64,000 nucleotides of DNA from an uncultured Bacteroidota bacterium (GCA_913043145.1 CAJWLP010000003.1:19858-83857), one strand, 5' to 3'; positions 53,770-63,774 are shown, counted from the stretch's first letter. The notes: a model not told the origin generated them from the sequence alone. Translations and numbers: made by a program.

Positions 53770-55571
53770 TATCTTCTTCGACGTTTAGCTCCGTGGCTTC
53801 CACTACTTTCCCGACGTCGACCTCGTCTGTTTCCTCCACGTTGGTCATTGTCTTTACCTCTGCGTCTGTTGCGTTTTTCTTTTTGGTCACCACTACTGTC
53901 AGGCCTTGGGGAACTTTCTTCAATGGCAACCTCTCTGCCATTAAATTCCATTTGTTTGGCAGCACGTTGAAGATCTGATGTGTGGCCTGATTCCATTTCA
54001 AAGAATGAAAACATTTTCATGATTTCAATTTGACCAATTTCTGGAGATATTCCACCCATGTGAGAATTGATCATTCCCATGAGTAATTTAGGACTGAAGC
54101 CGTCCTTTTTCCCTTGGTTGATGAAATAACGTGTCATGTGAGCAGCAGTTTTATGCTCACGTCTTTCTCTTTTGCTTCTTCTTTCGCCGCCATCATCTCT
54201 TCGGTTATTTTTATCTTTATTTCGTTCTCTTTCCCTCTTATCTGATGTTTTATTCAGATCAGGTGCATCTCTATAGTAATCTAAGAATCGGTTAAATTCT
54301 GTAGATACAATTTTTTTCAACACTTCTTCTTTACTCATGTCCTTGAACATGTCAAATATTTGAGGTAAGAAGCCGTCAATGTGGCTGTTTGCTATCTCAG
54401 TTTCTTTAATATTGTCAATAAGGCTAAAAAGTTGCTTTTCGCAAATTTCTTGACCATTTGGTATTAATACCTTTTCAAATTTTCGTCCTATTTTCTTTTC
54501 GAGATAGCGTAGTCTACTCTCTTCTTTTGAGGTAAGAAGAGATAATGAAATTCCAACATTAGCTGCTCTGCCTGTTCTACCACTTCGGTGAACATACACA
54601 GCATCTTCATCAGGTAATTTGAAATTGATTACATGTGTAAGTTCGTTCACATCCAGACCTCTAGCTGCAACATCTGTAGCAACCAACAATTGTAATTGAC
54701 GATTTCTAAATCGATTCATGACATAATCCCTCTGTGCTTGTGATAAGTCACCATGGAGAGCATCCGTATTATAGCCATCTTCTGCAAGTCGTTCGGCAAC
54801 TTCTTTGGTTTCAGCACGTGTTCTACAAAATATAATTCCATAGATATCTGGTGCTATGTCTACAGCTCGTTTTAGCGAGGGGTAACGATCTCTAGAATTG
54901 ATCTTGTAGTATTGGTGGGTTACGTTGGTGTTCGCTTGCTGCTTACTTCCTGCTGAAATTTCAGCAGGATCTGTCATGTATTTTTTACTCAGTTTAACCA
55001 TGTCTGGTGGCATAGTGGCTGAGAATAGTAGAGTTTGTTTGTCCTGAGGTGTATTGGCTAAAATAGCATCTAAATCCTCGGCAAAACCCATACTCAACAT
55101 CTCGTCTGCCTCATCTAGTACAAGGTACTGAACACCTTCTAAGTTTAATCGATTTCTTTTAATAAGATCAAGTGTTCTTCCAGGTGTTCCAACTACAACG
55201 TCACATCCACGTTCTAATTTTTTGATTTGTTGGTTGATATCAGCACCACCGTATACTGCAACAGCTTTAAAGCTAGGCATGTTTTTTGAATAGCTTTTGA
55301 TATCTTCAGCAATTTGTAAACCAAGTTCTCGTGTAGGGCTTAATACAATGCATTTAATACCCTTTTCATTTGGGTCTATTTGATTGAGGATGGGTAAGCT
55401 AAATGCAGCAGTTTTTCCTGTTCCTGTTTGTGCAAATGCAATTAAATCTTGCTTGGATTCCAATACCTTGGGTAGGGCAAGTTTTTGAATAGGCGTTGGA
55501 GTCTCGTAGCCTAGGTCTGTGATGGCACTTAAAATCTCAGATTTTAAGCCCATTTCTTTGAATGTACTCAT
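53766..55571 (-). CDS. DEAD-box RNA helicase with DbpA-like and Arg-rich tail domains
   Basis: This ATP-dependent RNA helicase probably acts in ribosome assembly or mRNA turnover in the cytoplasm. Conserved motifs appear in order: Q motif (TPIQKLALP), AQTGTGKTAAF (I), PTRELGLQ (Ia), DEAD (II), SAT (III), and HRSGRTGRAA (VI). After about residue 440 comes a charged linker, a DbpA/CsdA-like RNA-binding domain (FINQGKKDGFSPKLLMGMI), and an Arg/Gly-rich basic tail. The protein resembles CsdA/DeaD. The open frames on the other strand within its tail are shadows of the Arg/Gly composition. Confidence 0.94.
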   Translation of the reverse strand: MSTFKEMGLKSEILSAITDLGYETPTPIQKLALPKVLESKQDLIAFAQTGTGKTAAFSLPILNQIDPNEKGIKCIVLSPTRELGLQIAEDIKSYSKNMPSFKAVAVYGGADINQQIKKLERGCDVVVGTPGRTLDLIKRNRLNLEGVQYLVLDEADEMLSMGFAEDLDAILANTPQDKQTLLFSATMPPDMVKLSKKYMTDPAEISAGSKQQANTNVTHQYYKINSRDRYPSLKRAVDIAPDIYGIIFCRTRAETKEVAERLAEDGYNTDALHGDLSQAQRDYVMNRFRNRQLQLLVATDVAARGLDVNELTHVINFKLPDEDAVYVHRSGRTGRAANVGISLSLLTSKEESRLRYLEKKIGRKFEKVLIPNGQEICEKQLFSLIDNIKETEIANSHIDGFLPQIFDMFKDMSKEEVLKKIVSTEFNRFLDYYRDAPDLNKTSDKRERERNKDKNNRRDDGGERRSKRERREHKTAAHMTRYFINQGKKDGFSPKLLMGMINSHMGGISPEIGQIEIMKMFSFFEMESGHTSDLQRAAKQMEFNGREVAIEESSPRPDSSGDQKEKRNRRRGKDNDQRGGNRRGRRRESSGSHGAKRRRRY

Positions 55572-55692
55572 TTGTTAATTTATCAAATAGCAAATGAGCA
55601 TTTTTCGACATGAGGTTATTAAATCCAGACTGCTCTGCTGCTATATTTCGGTGCAAAGGTAACGATAAATAATAGTTTTAGTACAGATGATC

Positions 55693-56412
55693 TTACCAGC
55701 CTAACAAACGCTCGCAACATATAGCAGTAGCCATAGCTGCATTTAAGCTTTCTGTTTGAATATTTCCTGGGATAGTAATGGGTGTGTGGGCTAGAGATTC
55801 TGATAAGGGTTTAGTTATGCCGTTTGCCTCATTACCTATTAGTAAAACACCTCTATCCATTTTTGGAAGTGTCCGTATATTTTTACCACTAAGCTTAGTA
55901 GCATATATATCTTTTTGGTTTAGAGTCTCAGATAGCTTGCCATATTTAAGTTGAACCCTAAGAAAAGAACCCATGCTGGATTGAATGACTTTACTATTAT
56001 ATAAATCAACGGTATCTTGACTACAATAAATAGTATTAATCCCATACCAGTCTGCTATTCGAATAATTGTTCCCAAATTACCTGGGTTATTTATATTCTC
56101 TAAAGCGATTTGCCATGGTGTTTCTTTCAGATTTAGTTTATGGAACTGAGCAATGGCTAATATGCCTTGGGGATTTTTTTGCTGAGAAATTGTCTCAAAT
56201 TCCTTGGGTTTGACTAAGAATAAGTCAAGGGAATCATTTGATTCAATTTTTCCTTTAAAGTTGGTGGAGCATACAATCGATTCAATGGGCCATCTAGTTT
56301 GGATTAATTCATTTACGGATTTTAGTCCTTCAACAAGAAATAGACCATACTTTTGTCTGAACTTTTTGAATTGAAGCTGCTGGTATTGTTTTATTTTAAC
56401 TTTGCTGAGCAA
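55693..56412 (-). CDS. TrmH/SpoU-family RNA 2'-O-methyltransferase
   Basis: This SPOUT-fold methyltransferase adds a methyl group to a ribose in rRNA or tRNA. It has an N-terminal substrate-binding region (QFKKFRQKYGLFLVEGLKSV) and the knotted SpoU domain with ENINNPGNLGTIIRIADW, GVLLIGNEANGI and IPGNIQTESLNAAMATAICC. I start it at a TTG at 56410-56412, giving MLSKVKIKQYQQLQF as in relatives. The longer frame (to 56457) would overlap the divergent tamL start. The exact target nucleotide is unknown. Confidence 0.92.
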   Translation of the reverse strand: MLSKVKIKQYQQLQFKKFRQKYGLFLVEGLKSVNELIQTRWPIESIVCSTNFKGKIESNDSLDLFLVKPKEFETISQQKNPQGILAIAQFHKLNLKETPWQIALENINNPGNLGTIIRIADWYGINTIYCSQDTVDLYNSKVIQSSMGSFLRVQLKYGKLSETLNQKDIYATKLSGKNIRTLPKMDRGVLLIGNEANGITKPLSESLAHTPITIPGNIQTESLNAAMATAICCERLLGW

Positions 56413-56426
56413 TGATTTAATACTAT

Positions 56427-58730
56427 TTGAACACAAAACTAAAATATTGTCTGACACTTTGGTGTTTTTTGAGTTTGACGGCCTGTCATATTACACGAGT
56501 TGTTCCTGATGGCGAACAGTTATTGGTAAAGAATAGAATTGATCGTGGAGATGTGCATGGGGTTGATTTATCTGATGAGGGAAAGAATTTAAAACAAAAG
56601 CCAAATCGTAAATTATTGGGTTTTATCAAGTTTCACCTTTGGGCATATCAATATGGAAAAAAAGGACTTGGCATAAGGAAGAAACAACGTGCTCTTCGGC
56701 GATTAGCTGAGAAAGTAGGGGAGCCTCCTGTTCTAATAGATTCGAATAAAATTAAAATTTCTGCTCAGAAACTATCCGACTTTTATTTTGGTAAGGGGTA
56801 TTTTAATAATAAAGTATGGTTTACAGTCAAACCCAAATTAGGGTACAAAAAAAGAGCAAAAGTGATTTATCATGCAGATTTGAATAATCCCTACCAAATT
56901 CAAAAATTAAAATATTTAACTTCATCCAAGATTATGGAGGGTATTCTTCGTTCAAACTCAGCTCAGCAGCGGTTGGATATTGGCCAAAGGATTGATTTCC
57001 AAAATATTGAATATGAACGTAATCGAATTACAGAACTCTTTAGGAATCGCGGGTTTTATACGTTCAATAGCTCACATATTGATTTCGAGATTGATACTAG
57101 CCTTGTTGAAAATCAGGCGAGTGTCGTCTTAAATATTCGAAATTTAAATGAGAAATATGCTCATACTCAACATAAAATTGAATGTATTTTAGTTAAAATA
57201 GATGATGCTTCACAACAAGACACAATCTTATATCAAGGTATCCAATTTCTGGAGGGTAGTTATTATATTAATCCGTCCACGCTTTCGAAGAATATTATTT
57301 TCAGAGTAGGTGAATTGTATCAAGCTGAGCAGGTTCAGAAAACGTATGCCAACTTGCTTTCAATGGATTTGTTTGAATTTGTAACTATACGTTTCAACCC
57401 CTCATCTGAGGATAGTACAAGTCTTCTAACAGCAGAGATAATACTTCAAACAGCTCCAAAGCATGATTTTACTTGGGAACCTCAAGCTATTTATACCGAT
57501 AGGAGTGATGTAGTGCAGTCAACATCGGATCAAAATTTTGGTATTGCAAATAATTTTAGACTTAATAACAGGAATGTATTTGGAAGCGGGGAGTCTTTCA
57601 GTCTAAGTTCGCTTACTGCATTTGAGACTCAAATAAGAAAAGACAATAATGGTACCTTAAATGGATTTAGACAAAGTGTCAATGCAGAATTAAAGATCCC
57701 ATCGCTTGTCTATTTCGAACGAAAGAAAATTAGCCAAAGTTTTACAAAGAAAAATACCCGAATAAACCTTTCATTTTTACACGATCGAAATGTGAGTTTT
57801 ACTCGAAATGTCATCCCATTTAACTTTACCTATGCTTTTTCCAAAAACCGTTTTTCATTTGGAATAACTCCTCTTAGAATTAGTATTAATCAAGCTAAAA
57901 TTGATCCCGATTTTTTGAGTACACTTGATAATAGCGGTCAGTTTTACACCAGTCAGTTACTAACGAATAACATCATTGCAGGGCCGAAGGCGACCATTCA
58001 TTGGAATAATAAGACTAGCAAAAGCAGATCATATTGGCAGATTAAGTCAAATGCTCTCGAATTATCAGGAAATTTAACATCCCTTTATTTTGATTTGTTC
58101 ACCAATGAAACAGGTAAAAATCGCGAAATTTTTGGCGTAAAATATTCTCAATATGCTCGATCGGACGTTGATTTATCGTATACATTCATTTGGGATGAGA
58201 ATAATTCTTTGGCATATCGATTCAACACAGGTGTTGGTTTACCCTACGGGAATACAGAATTTTTGCCTTTTGAACGACGATTTTTTGTAGGTGGTGGTAA
58301 CAGTCTTCGTGCATGGAGACCAAGAACTCTAGGACCAGGAGGATATGGAGACTCGAGTAATGCGATTACCATTGAAAAGACAGGTGAAGTTCTCCTGCAA
58401 GCAAGTGCTGAGTATCGTTTTGATATTATAGATAAACTGATAGATGGGGCAATCTTTTTTGATGCTGGGAATATTTGGAACTTTACCAAAGACGAAAATT
58501 TCCCTGATGGAGAATTCAGGTTTAATCGTTTTTATAAAGAACTTGCTTTAAATAGCGGTGTTGGAATACGATTTGATTTTTCCTATGTTGTTTTTAGAGT
58601 GGATTGGGGTATTTCACTTCATGATCCATCATTGGTTGATGATGAACGATGGATAATTAAATATTTTTCAAGAAATAGATGGATTTTTGACCACTCCGCA
58701 GTTAATTTTGCAATCGGTTTCCCATTCTAA
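56427..58730 (+). CDS. tamL: TamL: lipoprotein variant of the Omp85/TamA outer-membrane assembly factor
   Basis: This Omp85-superfamily barrel has an N-terminal lipobox: the signal peptide MNTKLKYCLTLWCFLSLTAC places a lipidated Cys at residue 20, followed by the family-typical HITRVVPDGEQLLVKNRI. POTRA-like domains follow (about residues 40-370), then a 16-strand barrel with the loop-6 region VGGGNSLRAWRPRTLGPGGY and the C-terminal strand ending GFPF. TamA homologues with a lipobox are called TamL in Bacteroidota. It is thought to insert or fold outer-membrane proteins. The start is a TTG at 56427, divergent from the SpoU methylase gene with 14 bases between. Confidence 0.88.
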   Translation: MNTKLKYCLTLWCFLSLTACHITRVVPDGEQLLVKNRIDRGDVHGVDLSDEGKNLKQKPNRKLLGFIKFHLWAYQYGKKGLGIRKKQRALRRLAEKVGEPPVLIDSNKIKISAQKLSDFYFGKGYFNNKVWFTVKPKLGYKKRAKVIYHADLNNPYQIQKLKYLTSSKIMEGILRSNSAQQRLDIGQRIDFQNIEYERNRITELFRNRGFYTFNSSHIDFEIDTSLVENQASVVLNIRNLNEKYAHTQHKIECILVKIDDASQQDTILYQGIQFLEGSYYINPSTLSKNIIFRVGELYQAEQVQKTYANLLSMDLFEFVTIRFNPSSEDSTSLLTAEIILQTAPKHDFTWEPQAIYTDRSDVVQSTSDQNFGIANNFRLNNRNVFGSGESFSLSSLTAFETQIRKDNNGTLNGFRQSVNAELKIPSLVYFERKKISQSFTKKNTRINLSFLHDRNVSFTRNVIPFNFTYAFSKNRFSFGITPLRISINQAKIDPDFLSTLDNSGQFYTSQLLTNNIIAGPKATIHWNNKTSKSRSYWQIKSNALELSGNLTSLYFDLFTNETGKNREIFGVKYSQYARSDVDLSYTFIWDENNSLAYRFNTGVGLPYGNTEFLPFERRFFVGGGNSLRAWRPRTLGPGGYGDSSNAITIEKTGEVLLQASAEYRFDIIDKLIDGAIFFDAGNIWNFTKDENFPDGEFRFNRFYKELALNSGVGIRFDFSYVVFRVDWGISLHDPSLVDDERWIIKYFSRNRWIFDHSAVNFAIGFPF

Positions 58731-58801
58731 TTTTAAATATTCATTTTTTTCATTTAAAAGACTGTAGATTTTAAAAAAGTTTACCTAAACAAAATAATAA
58801 T

Positions 58802-60037
58802 ATGGAATTATCTGAGCGTGGTTATGAATTTGGTGGTGTTTCAGTATCTGAACTTGCTAAAAGTTATGGTACCCCATTGTATGTTTACAATTCAGATGTA
58901 ATTGTAAATAATTATCATTCGTTGAAGAGTGCCTTTACAGGTGTAGATGTACACCTCAAATATGCATGTAAAGCATTGACAAATATCAACGTGCTTAAAG
59001 TTCTTCAAAAAGAAGGTGCAGGATTAGATACAGTAAGTATTCAAGAGGCAAAAATTGGTCTTCGTGCAGGTTTTGATTCTAAGGACATATTGTATACACC
59101 TAACTGTGTATCTTTTGATGAAATAAAGGAGGCGGTTGAGCTAGGATTAGTGATAAATATTGATGAGTTAAGTACACTTGAGCGGTTTGGAAATGAATAT
59201 GGAAATTCTGTTCCTTGTTGTATTCGATTGAATCCTCATATAATGGCAGGTGGGAATACCCATATTTCAGTTGGTCATATTGATAGCAAGTTTGGAATTA
59301 GTATTTATCAAGTCCCTCATATCAAAAGAATCGTTGATAATCTCGGAATTAGAGTCAATGGTCTTCATATGCACACAGGTAGTGATATATTGGATGCAGA
59401 AGTGTTTTTAAGGGGTGCATCCCTGCTTTATGAGGCGGCCAAATCATTTAAAAATCTTGAATTCATGGATTTTGGTAGCGGTTTTAAGGTAAAATATAAA
59501 GATGGAGATATTACTACTGATGTTGAGGATATTGGCAAGAAAATAGTTGATAGCTTTAAAGCATTTTGTAAGGATTATGGAAAAGATCTTCAGCTTTGGT
59601 TTGAACCAGGTAAGTATATTGTCAGTAATGCAGGACATTTATTAGTAGATGTGAATGTTGTAAAGCAGACAACATCTACCATTTTTGCTGGTGTTAATTC
59701 TGGTCAAAATCATTTGTTGAGACCAATGATGTATGACGCTTATCATCACATTACAAATGTTTCTAATCCTAAAGGAGAGGACCGTATTTATTCTATTGTT
59801 GGATATATCTGTGAGTCAGATACATTGGGTTATGATAGAAAGTTAAAAGAGGTAAGAGTAGGAGATGTATTAGCCATAAGTAATGCGGGTGCTTACGGAT
59901 TCAGTATGAGTAGTAATTATAACTCGAGATATCGTCCTGCAGAAGTGTTAATTCATAAAGGCAAAGCCCACCTTATTAGAAAACGAGAAAATTTAGCTGA
60001 TCTTTTACAAAATCAAATTGAAATTGATTTAGTTTAA
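58802..60037 (+). CDS. lysA: Diaminopimelate decarboxylase
   Basis: LysA decarboxylates meso-diaminopimelate to lysine, the final step of that pathway, with pyridoxal phosphate. The PLP Lys is in HLKYACKALTN (Lys57), and further motifs are GAGLDTVSIQEAKIGLRAG, GLHMHTGSDI, LEFMDFGSGFKV and the second-subunit motif GYICESDTLGYD. Length 411 is normal. A 71-base gap with no clear terminator separates it from tamL. The 3' end overlaps the convergent coiled-coil gene by nine bases. Confidence 0.96.
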   Translation: MELSERGYEFGGVSVSELAKSYGTPLYVYNSDVIVNNYHSLKSAFTGVDVHLKYACKALTNINVLKVLQKEGAGLDTVSIQEAKIGLRAGFDSKDILYTPNCVSFDEIKEAVELGLVINIDELSTLERFGNEYGNSVPCCIRLNPHIMAGGNTHISVGHIDSKFGISIYQVPHIKRIVDNLGIRVNGLHMHTGSDILDAEVFLRGASLLYEAAKSFKNLEFMDFGSGFKVKYKDGDITTDVEDIGKKIVDSFKAFCKDYGKDLQLWFEPGKYIVSNAGHLLVDVNVVKQTTSTIFAGVNSGQNHLLRPMMYDAYHHITNVSNPKGEDRIYSIVGYICESDTLGYDRKLKEVRVGDVLAISNAGAYGFSMSSNYNSRYRPAEVLIHKGKAHLIRKRENLADLLQNQIEIDLV

Positions 60038-61024
60038 ATAGAAGTCATTTTGACTAATCATCATGTCATCACTATAGATTTCTATTTGGTAAATTCCAGG
60101 TTTATACTTTGCTTCTTGATCATAATAGTATACTATACTTTTCTCTGACCCGTCATATGTCATGGTCTCAATCATACTAAAGAGTTCATCAGTATCTGAT
60201 AACTCATCAATGTATTGTGTCAGAACAGAGCCGTTTGGAGCAATGATTCTAATTATTAATTCTTTCTCCATTTCTTCAGTAGCTTCTCCAGATTGAATCA
60301 TGAAACTTACTTTCAGTCTTTGAGTCTTTTTGGCTTTAGATACATTTTCCTGAACACCATTTCTTTCTCTTATCGGATAAACATTTAATCGAGAGATACG
60401 GATATTATTTACCTTGGACAATTTATCTCTTAAAATGACATTGGATACTTTTAGGCTGTCGTTCTTGTTCTTTAATCGTCGAGCAAGATAACTTGTACTG
60501 TCGCTCTTACTTTTTTCTAATATGTAGTCATTTTGTAGTTGTTCAATTCGGTCAATATATTCATAGTTTAATTTCACAAGCTTACTAATTTGTCCTTTAG
60601 CATTTAAAAGATTTGATCGATTGTTTCCATTTGATGCTACAACCTCTTGAGTGTTATTGCCACCCGAGTTAATTAAACTTTTTATTCTAACATAAGCTGA
60701 TGTTAATTCTCTTTTTTTAGAATTCAATTGAATTCTTAGGTCTTCTTTCAAATCTTCTTGAGCAAGATTTTTGTTTATTTCATTTTGAAGCTCTTGGATA
60801 GCTTTGTCTAATTCCATTTGAAGCGAGTCTGCATGAAGGTTAAGAGCCTCATAAGCAAGTGTTAGTTCCTTATTCTTATTCTGAATTTGTGCAGCATTTT
60901 TGGCGTATTTAAAAAATAGAAATCCTGATAATGCAAGTGAAGCAATAAATAATATAATAAATAATGTTAGTGAACCTTTTTTTGATGATTTTTGATTCGA
61001 AGTATCTGGTTGTTCAGTGCTCAT
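60029..61024 (-). CDS. Unrecognised membrane-anchored coiled-coil protein
   Basis: I do not assign a function to this 331-residue protein. It has a polar N terminus (about 20 residues), one membrane helix (about residues 22-43, LFIILFIASLALSGFLFF), and a long coiled coil to about residue 210, interrupted by a Gly/Asn-rich segment (SGGNNTQEVVASNGNNRS). A beta-rich C-terminal domain of about 110 residues starts near RISRLNVYP. It resembles a conserved Bacteroidota protein sometimes labelled, without clear basis, as a chromosome-partition protein. Its 3' end overlaps lysA by nine bases. Confidence 0.85.
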   Translation of the reverse strand: MSTEQPDTSNQKSSKKGSLTLFIILFIASLALSGFLFFKYAKNAAQIQNKNKELTLAYEALNLHADSLQMELDKAIQELQNEINKNLAQEDLKEDLRIQLNSKKRELTSAYVRIKSLINSGGNNTQEVVASNGNNRSNLLNAKGQISKLVKLNYEYIDRIEQLQNDYILEKSKSDSTSYLARRLKNKNDSLKVSNVILRDKLSKVNNIRISRLNVYPIRERNGVQENVSKAKKTQRLKVSFMIQSGEATEEMEKELIIRIIAPNGSVLTQYIDELSDTDELFSMIETMTYDGSEKSIVYYYDQEAKYKPGIYQIEIYSDDMMISQNDFYLN

Positions 61025-61105
61025 GATTTTATGTGTTACCTAACAAAAGTAGTAAAATTATTTTCATGCGTTTGCTGCACAATTTTTAAGAATTTAGTTG
61101 GAAGA

Positions 61106-61654
61106 CTAATCTATCACAAGTTCTGTCTTATCATACTTTGTGAAATCAATTTTTCGCATGAATTTTTTTTCAAGTGGCGTCCAAGTGTATGGTTCCCTCC
61201 AATGACCCCTACCGTAAGCAAATCTAGCTTTTTTCCATGAGCCATATTTATTGTGCAAATACTTGAGATAGTAGATGCCAACTTTTAAGTAGTTTTTTCG
61301 TGTTTTCCCGCCTTTTAAATTTAGCTTTTTGTACCAGTACCAATAGGTTTGGTCTATGACTTGAAGATCTCCAAAGTCTGATCCTCCATTAGTATTTTTG
61401 ATGTAGGTCCAATTACTTTCGTTTTTACCAATCTCATATATTAATCCATAGGGAACACCTGCTTCATTACACATTGAATCTGCAATTTCTAGAATTGTTT
61501 TTGGTAAAATTGGTTTTACGAGCGTATCAACAATTCGGATAGGTTCAATCTGTGAGGTATATTTATTATTGCTTTGTTTGTCTAAAAAACTACTTGCAAT
61601 TAGGCTAATAGATAAAAGAGATATCACCGCAATTACATTGCTTGAATATTTCAT
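61106..61654 (-). CDS. Lytic transglycosylase (SLT-like) domain protein
   Basis: This exported peptidoglycan lytic enzyme has a signal-anchor (about residues 5-25), a short linker, and the lysozyme-like SLT domain. The catalytic Glu lies in YEIGKNESNWTYI (about residue 79), followed by SDFGDLQVIDQTYW and LKVGIYYLKYLHNKYGSW. The last part (AFAYGRGHWREPY-like, then YTWTPLEKKFMRK) is basic. At 182 residues it is a minimal single-domain form. It probably cleaves glycan strands locally for wall turnover or for placement of envelope machines. It lies 82 bases from the coiled-coil gene on the same strand. Confidence 0.85.
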   Translation of the reverse strand: MKYSSNVIAVISLLSISLIASSFLDKQSNNKYTSQIEPIRIVDTLVKPILPKTILEIADSMCNEAGVPYGLIYEIGKNESNWTYIKNTNGGSDFGDLQVIDQTYWYWYKKLNLKGGKTRKNYLKVGIYYLKYLHNKYGSWKKARFAYGRGHWREPYTWTPLEKKFMRKIDFTKYDKTELVID

Positions 61655-61810
61655 GATTATTTGGCATTAATAATCTACAAAGGTCTTCAGTAAATTAATC
61701 TTGGAAACTAATGTTTACAAACAGCTAAGTTATATTGTTTGCAAAACTATACATGACCTACTAGAAGAAAGTATTTGATCTTGGTTGATTAGGTTATCTT
61801 GCTTATAAAA

Positions 61811-62749
61811 CTATTCTGCATCACGCATGCTTAGATATCGTTCAGCATCGAGTGCAGCCATGCACCCACTTCCTGCAGCAGTTACTGCTTGACGGTATAT
61901 CTTATCTTGAGCGTCACCACAAGCGAAAACACCAGGTATGTCTGTTTTTGAGCTGTCTGAATGAGTGATGATATACCCTGAGTCATCCATAGTTAAGTAG
62001 TCTTTGAAAATATCAGTATTGGGTTTATGTCCAATAGCTACAAAGAAACCTTTTATTGGTATCTCAGATTTTTCATGTGTTTTATTGTTGATTACTCGAA
62101 CACCTTCAACAGTCATATCTCCCAAAACTTCATCAGTTTCTGTATTGTATAATATCTCTACATTATCAAGACTGTTTACACGATGTTGCATAGCTTTGGA
62201 TGCTCGCATTTGATCTCTCCGAACGAGCATGTATACTTTATTGCAAATTTTTGAAAGGTAGCTAGCTTCTTCAGCTGCAGTATCTCCAGCACCTACAATA
62301 GCTACGTCTTCTCCTCTGTAAAAGAATCCATCACAAACAGCACAAGCAGAAACACCACTGCCATTTAACTTCTGTTCACTTGGAATATTTAGCCATTTGG
62401 CACTAGCACCTGTTGAGATGATTACAGATTCACATTCGATTTCGGTTGTTCCATCCACAGTTACACGGTGATTAAATCCGTCCTTATTGAAAACTACAGA
62501 TGTAATCATACCAAATCGAACATCGGCACCCAATCGTACAGCTTGTTTTTTAAAATTTTCCATCATTTCTGGTCCCATGATGCCATCTGGATATCCAGGG
62601 TAATTTTCTACATCAGTTGTAATGGTAAGTTGTCCTCCAGGTTGAAGTCCTTCATAAAGAACAGGTTTCATGTCAGCTCTAGAAGCATATATGGCTGCAG
62701 TATATCCAGCGGGGCCTGATCCGATGATAAGGCATTCTACTTTTTCCAT
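61811..62749 (-). CDS. trxB: Thioredoxin reductase
   Basis: TrxB reduces thioredoxin with NADPH through FAD and an active-site disulfide. FAD-binding GSGPAGYTAAIYASRA is at the N terminus, the redox pair is Cys136 and Cys139 in ACAVCDGFF, the NADPH-binding motif is AIVGAGDTAAEEASYL, and GVFACGDAQDKIYRQAVTAA near the C terminus closes the FAD site. Length 312 is normal. The AraC regulator gene lies about 100 bases away on the same strand. Confidence 0.97.
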   Translation of the reverse strand: MEKVECLIIGSGPAGYTAAIYASRADMKPVLYEGLQPGGQLTITTDVENYPGYPDGIMGPEMMENFKKQAVRLGADVRFGMITSVVFNKDGFNHRVTVDGTTEIECESVIISTGASAKWLNIPSEQKLNGSGVSACAVCDGFFYRGEDVAIVGAGDTAAEEASYLSKICNKVYMLVRRDQMRASKAMQHRVNSLDNVEILYNTETDEVLGDMTVEGVRVINNKTHEKSEIPIKGFFVAIGHKPNTDIFKDYLTMDDSGYIITHSDSSKTDIPGVFACGDAQDKIYRQAVTAAGSGCMAALDAERYLSMRDAE

Positions 62750-62849
62750 GTGTTTTAATTTGTGTAATAATCTCGTACAAATAAAGTATAAACAATTAAC
62801 TGACTTTATAACAAAATTGAATTTGGGTATAAGTTGTTATGATGAAAAC

Positions 62850-63668
62850 TTAAGCTAGGCTCAATTCAAACTTTTTGGGCGTAATTCCAAATTTTTTCTT
62901 GAATGCATCAATAAAATGACTAACGTTGGTGTAGCCTAATTGATCTGCTATTTCGGCTATTTGAAATTCGCGGAGAAGAATGAGTTCTCTTGCTTTAGTC
63001 ATTTTATAGTCTTTTAAAAAGGAATGGATAGTTTTTCCATAAATCTCTTTAAAACCCGTTTTTAAGTTATGTTCATTTAATGCAACCTGCTTGGCTATTT
63101 GTTTAATAGTGGGAGAGTTATTTAAATCTTCTAGTAAAAACTCTTTAGCAGCCCGAACCTTGTTGACATTGTCCTTTTGGTTTAAGAAAGGGCATTTGTA
63201 TTTAGTTTGCCTTCGAGATGAGTTGAAGTAGTCGTCTAGAATAGCATATTTTTTTGCCTCTCTTAATAATTGGTTATCTGGATTTGAAATCACTTCATGA
63301 ACACATCGAGTAATTGTAGAACTTGCTACCTCAAAATGATGATATTGCTCTTTTTCAAAAATAGCAGATTGGGAAAAATTAAGTTCGTCAGTTCCTTGGC
63401 TGATGATGTTATGTAAGGTGTCTATTGGAAGAGTTAAAATACAAATGGATGTAATCTTGTCTGACTTCATCATCATTTTAAAGCTTCTGTTCTGGTCATA
63501 AGTTAAGTATACACCATGGGCTGGTAGAGGAATATTTCGCTGACCCACGGGCATGTAAATTTGTTGGCTATCATTTATGAAAAGAGTTATGGTACCTTTT
63601 TGGTACTGATAACTTGTTTGATCATTTGAGACCTCATGAATCTGAAGTTGAATGGCTAAATCATTCAT
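62850..63668 (-). CDS. AraC-family transcriptional regulator (PchR-like)
   Basis: This is a DNA-binding regulator of 272 residues. The first part (about residues 1-150) is a small-ligand-sensing half without strong motifs, and the C-terminal 100 residues hold the two helix-turn-helix units: TIKQIAKQVALNEHNLKTGF and AEIADQLGYTNVSHFIDAFK, ending KFGITPKKF. The stretch CPFLNQKDNVNKVRAAKEFL before the HTH is similar to PchR-type regulators of iron or heme uptake. The start is the ATG at 63668. It is divergent from a HmuY-like secreted protein gene with 172 bases between, so it may control that gene. Confidence 0.88.
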   Translation of the reverse strand: MNDLAIQLQIHEVSNDQTSYQYQKGTITLFINDSQQIYMPVGQRNIPLPAHGVYLTYDQNRSFKMMMKSDKITSICILTLPIDTLHNIISQGTDELNFSQSAIFEKEQYHHFEVASSTITRCVHEVISNPDNQLLREAKKYAILDDYFNSSRRQTKYKCPFLNQKDNVNKVRAAKEFLLEDLNNSPTIKQIAKQVALNEHNLKTGFKEIYGKTIHSFLKDYKMTKARELILLREFQIAEIADQLGYTNVSHFIDAFKKKFGITPKKFELSLA

Positions 63669-63774
63669 TTTTGGGTTATTTATTAAACAACAATTTTGTT
63701 TTAATTTTGATTTATTTACATAAAACTCATGTAGTCAGTGTGTTATAAGTAATTTACTGCAAATTTACTAATTT

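Noticed and set aside
53690..54001. 103-residue minus-strand frame over the mltG end and helicase tail
   Set aside because: It is another frame of the Arg/Gly-rich helicase tail and shows only its composition, with no start context or family.
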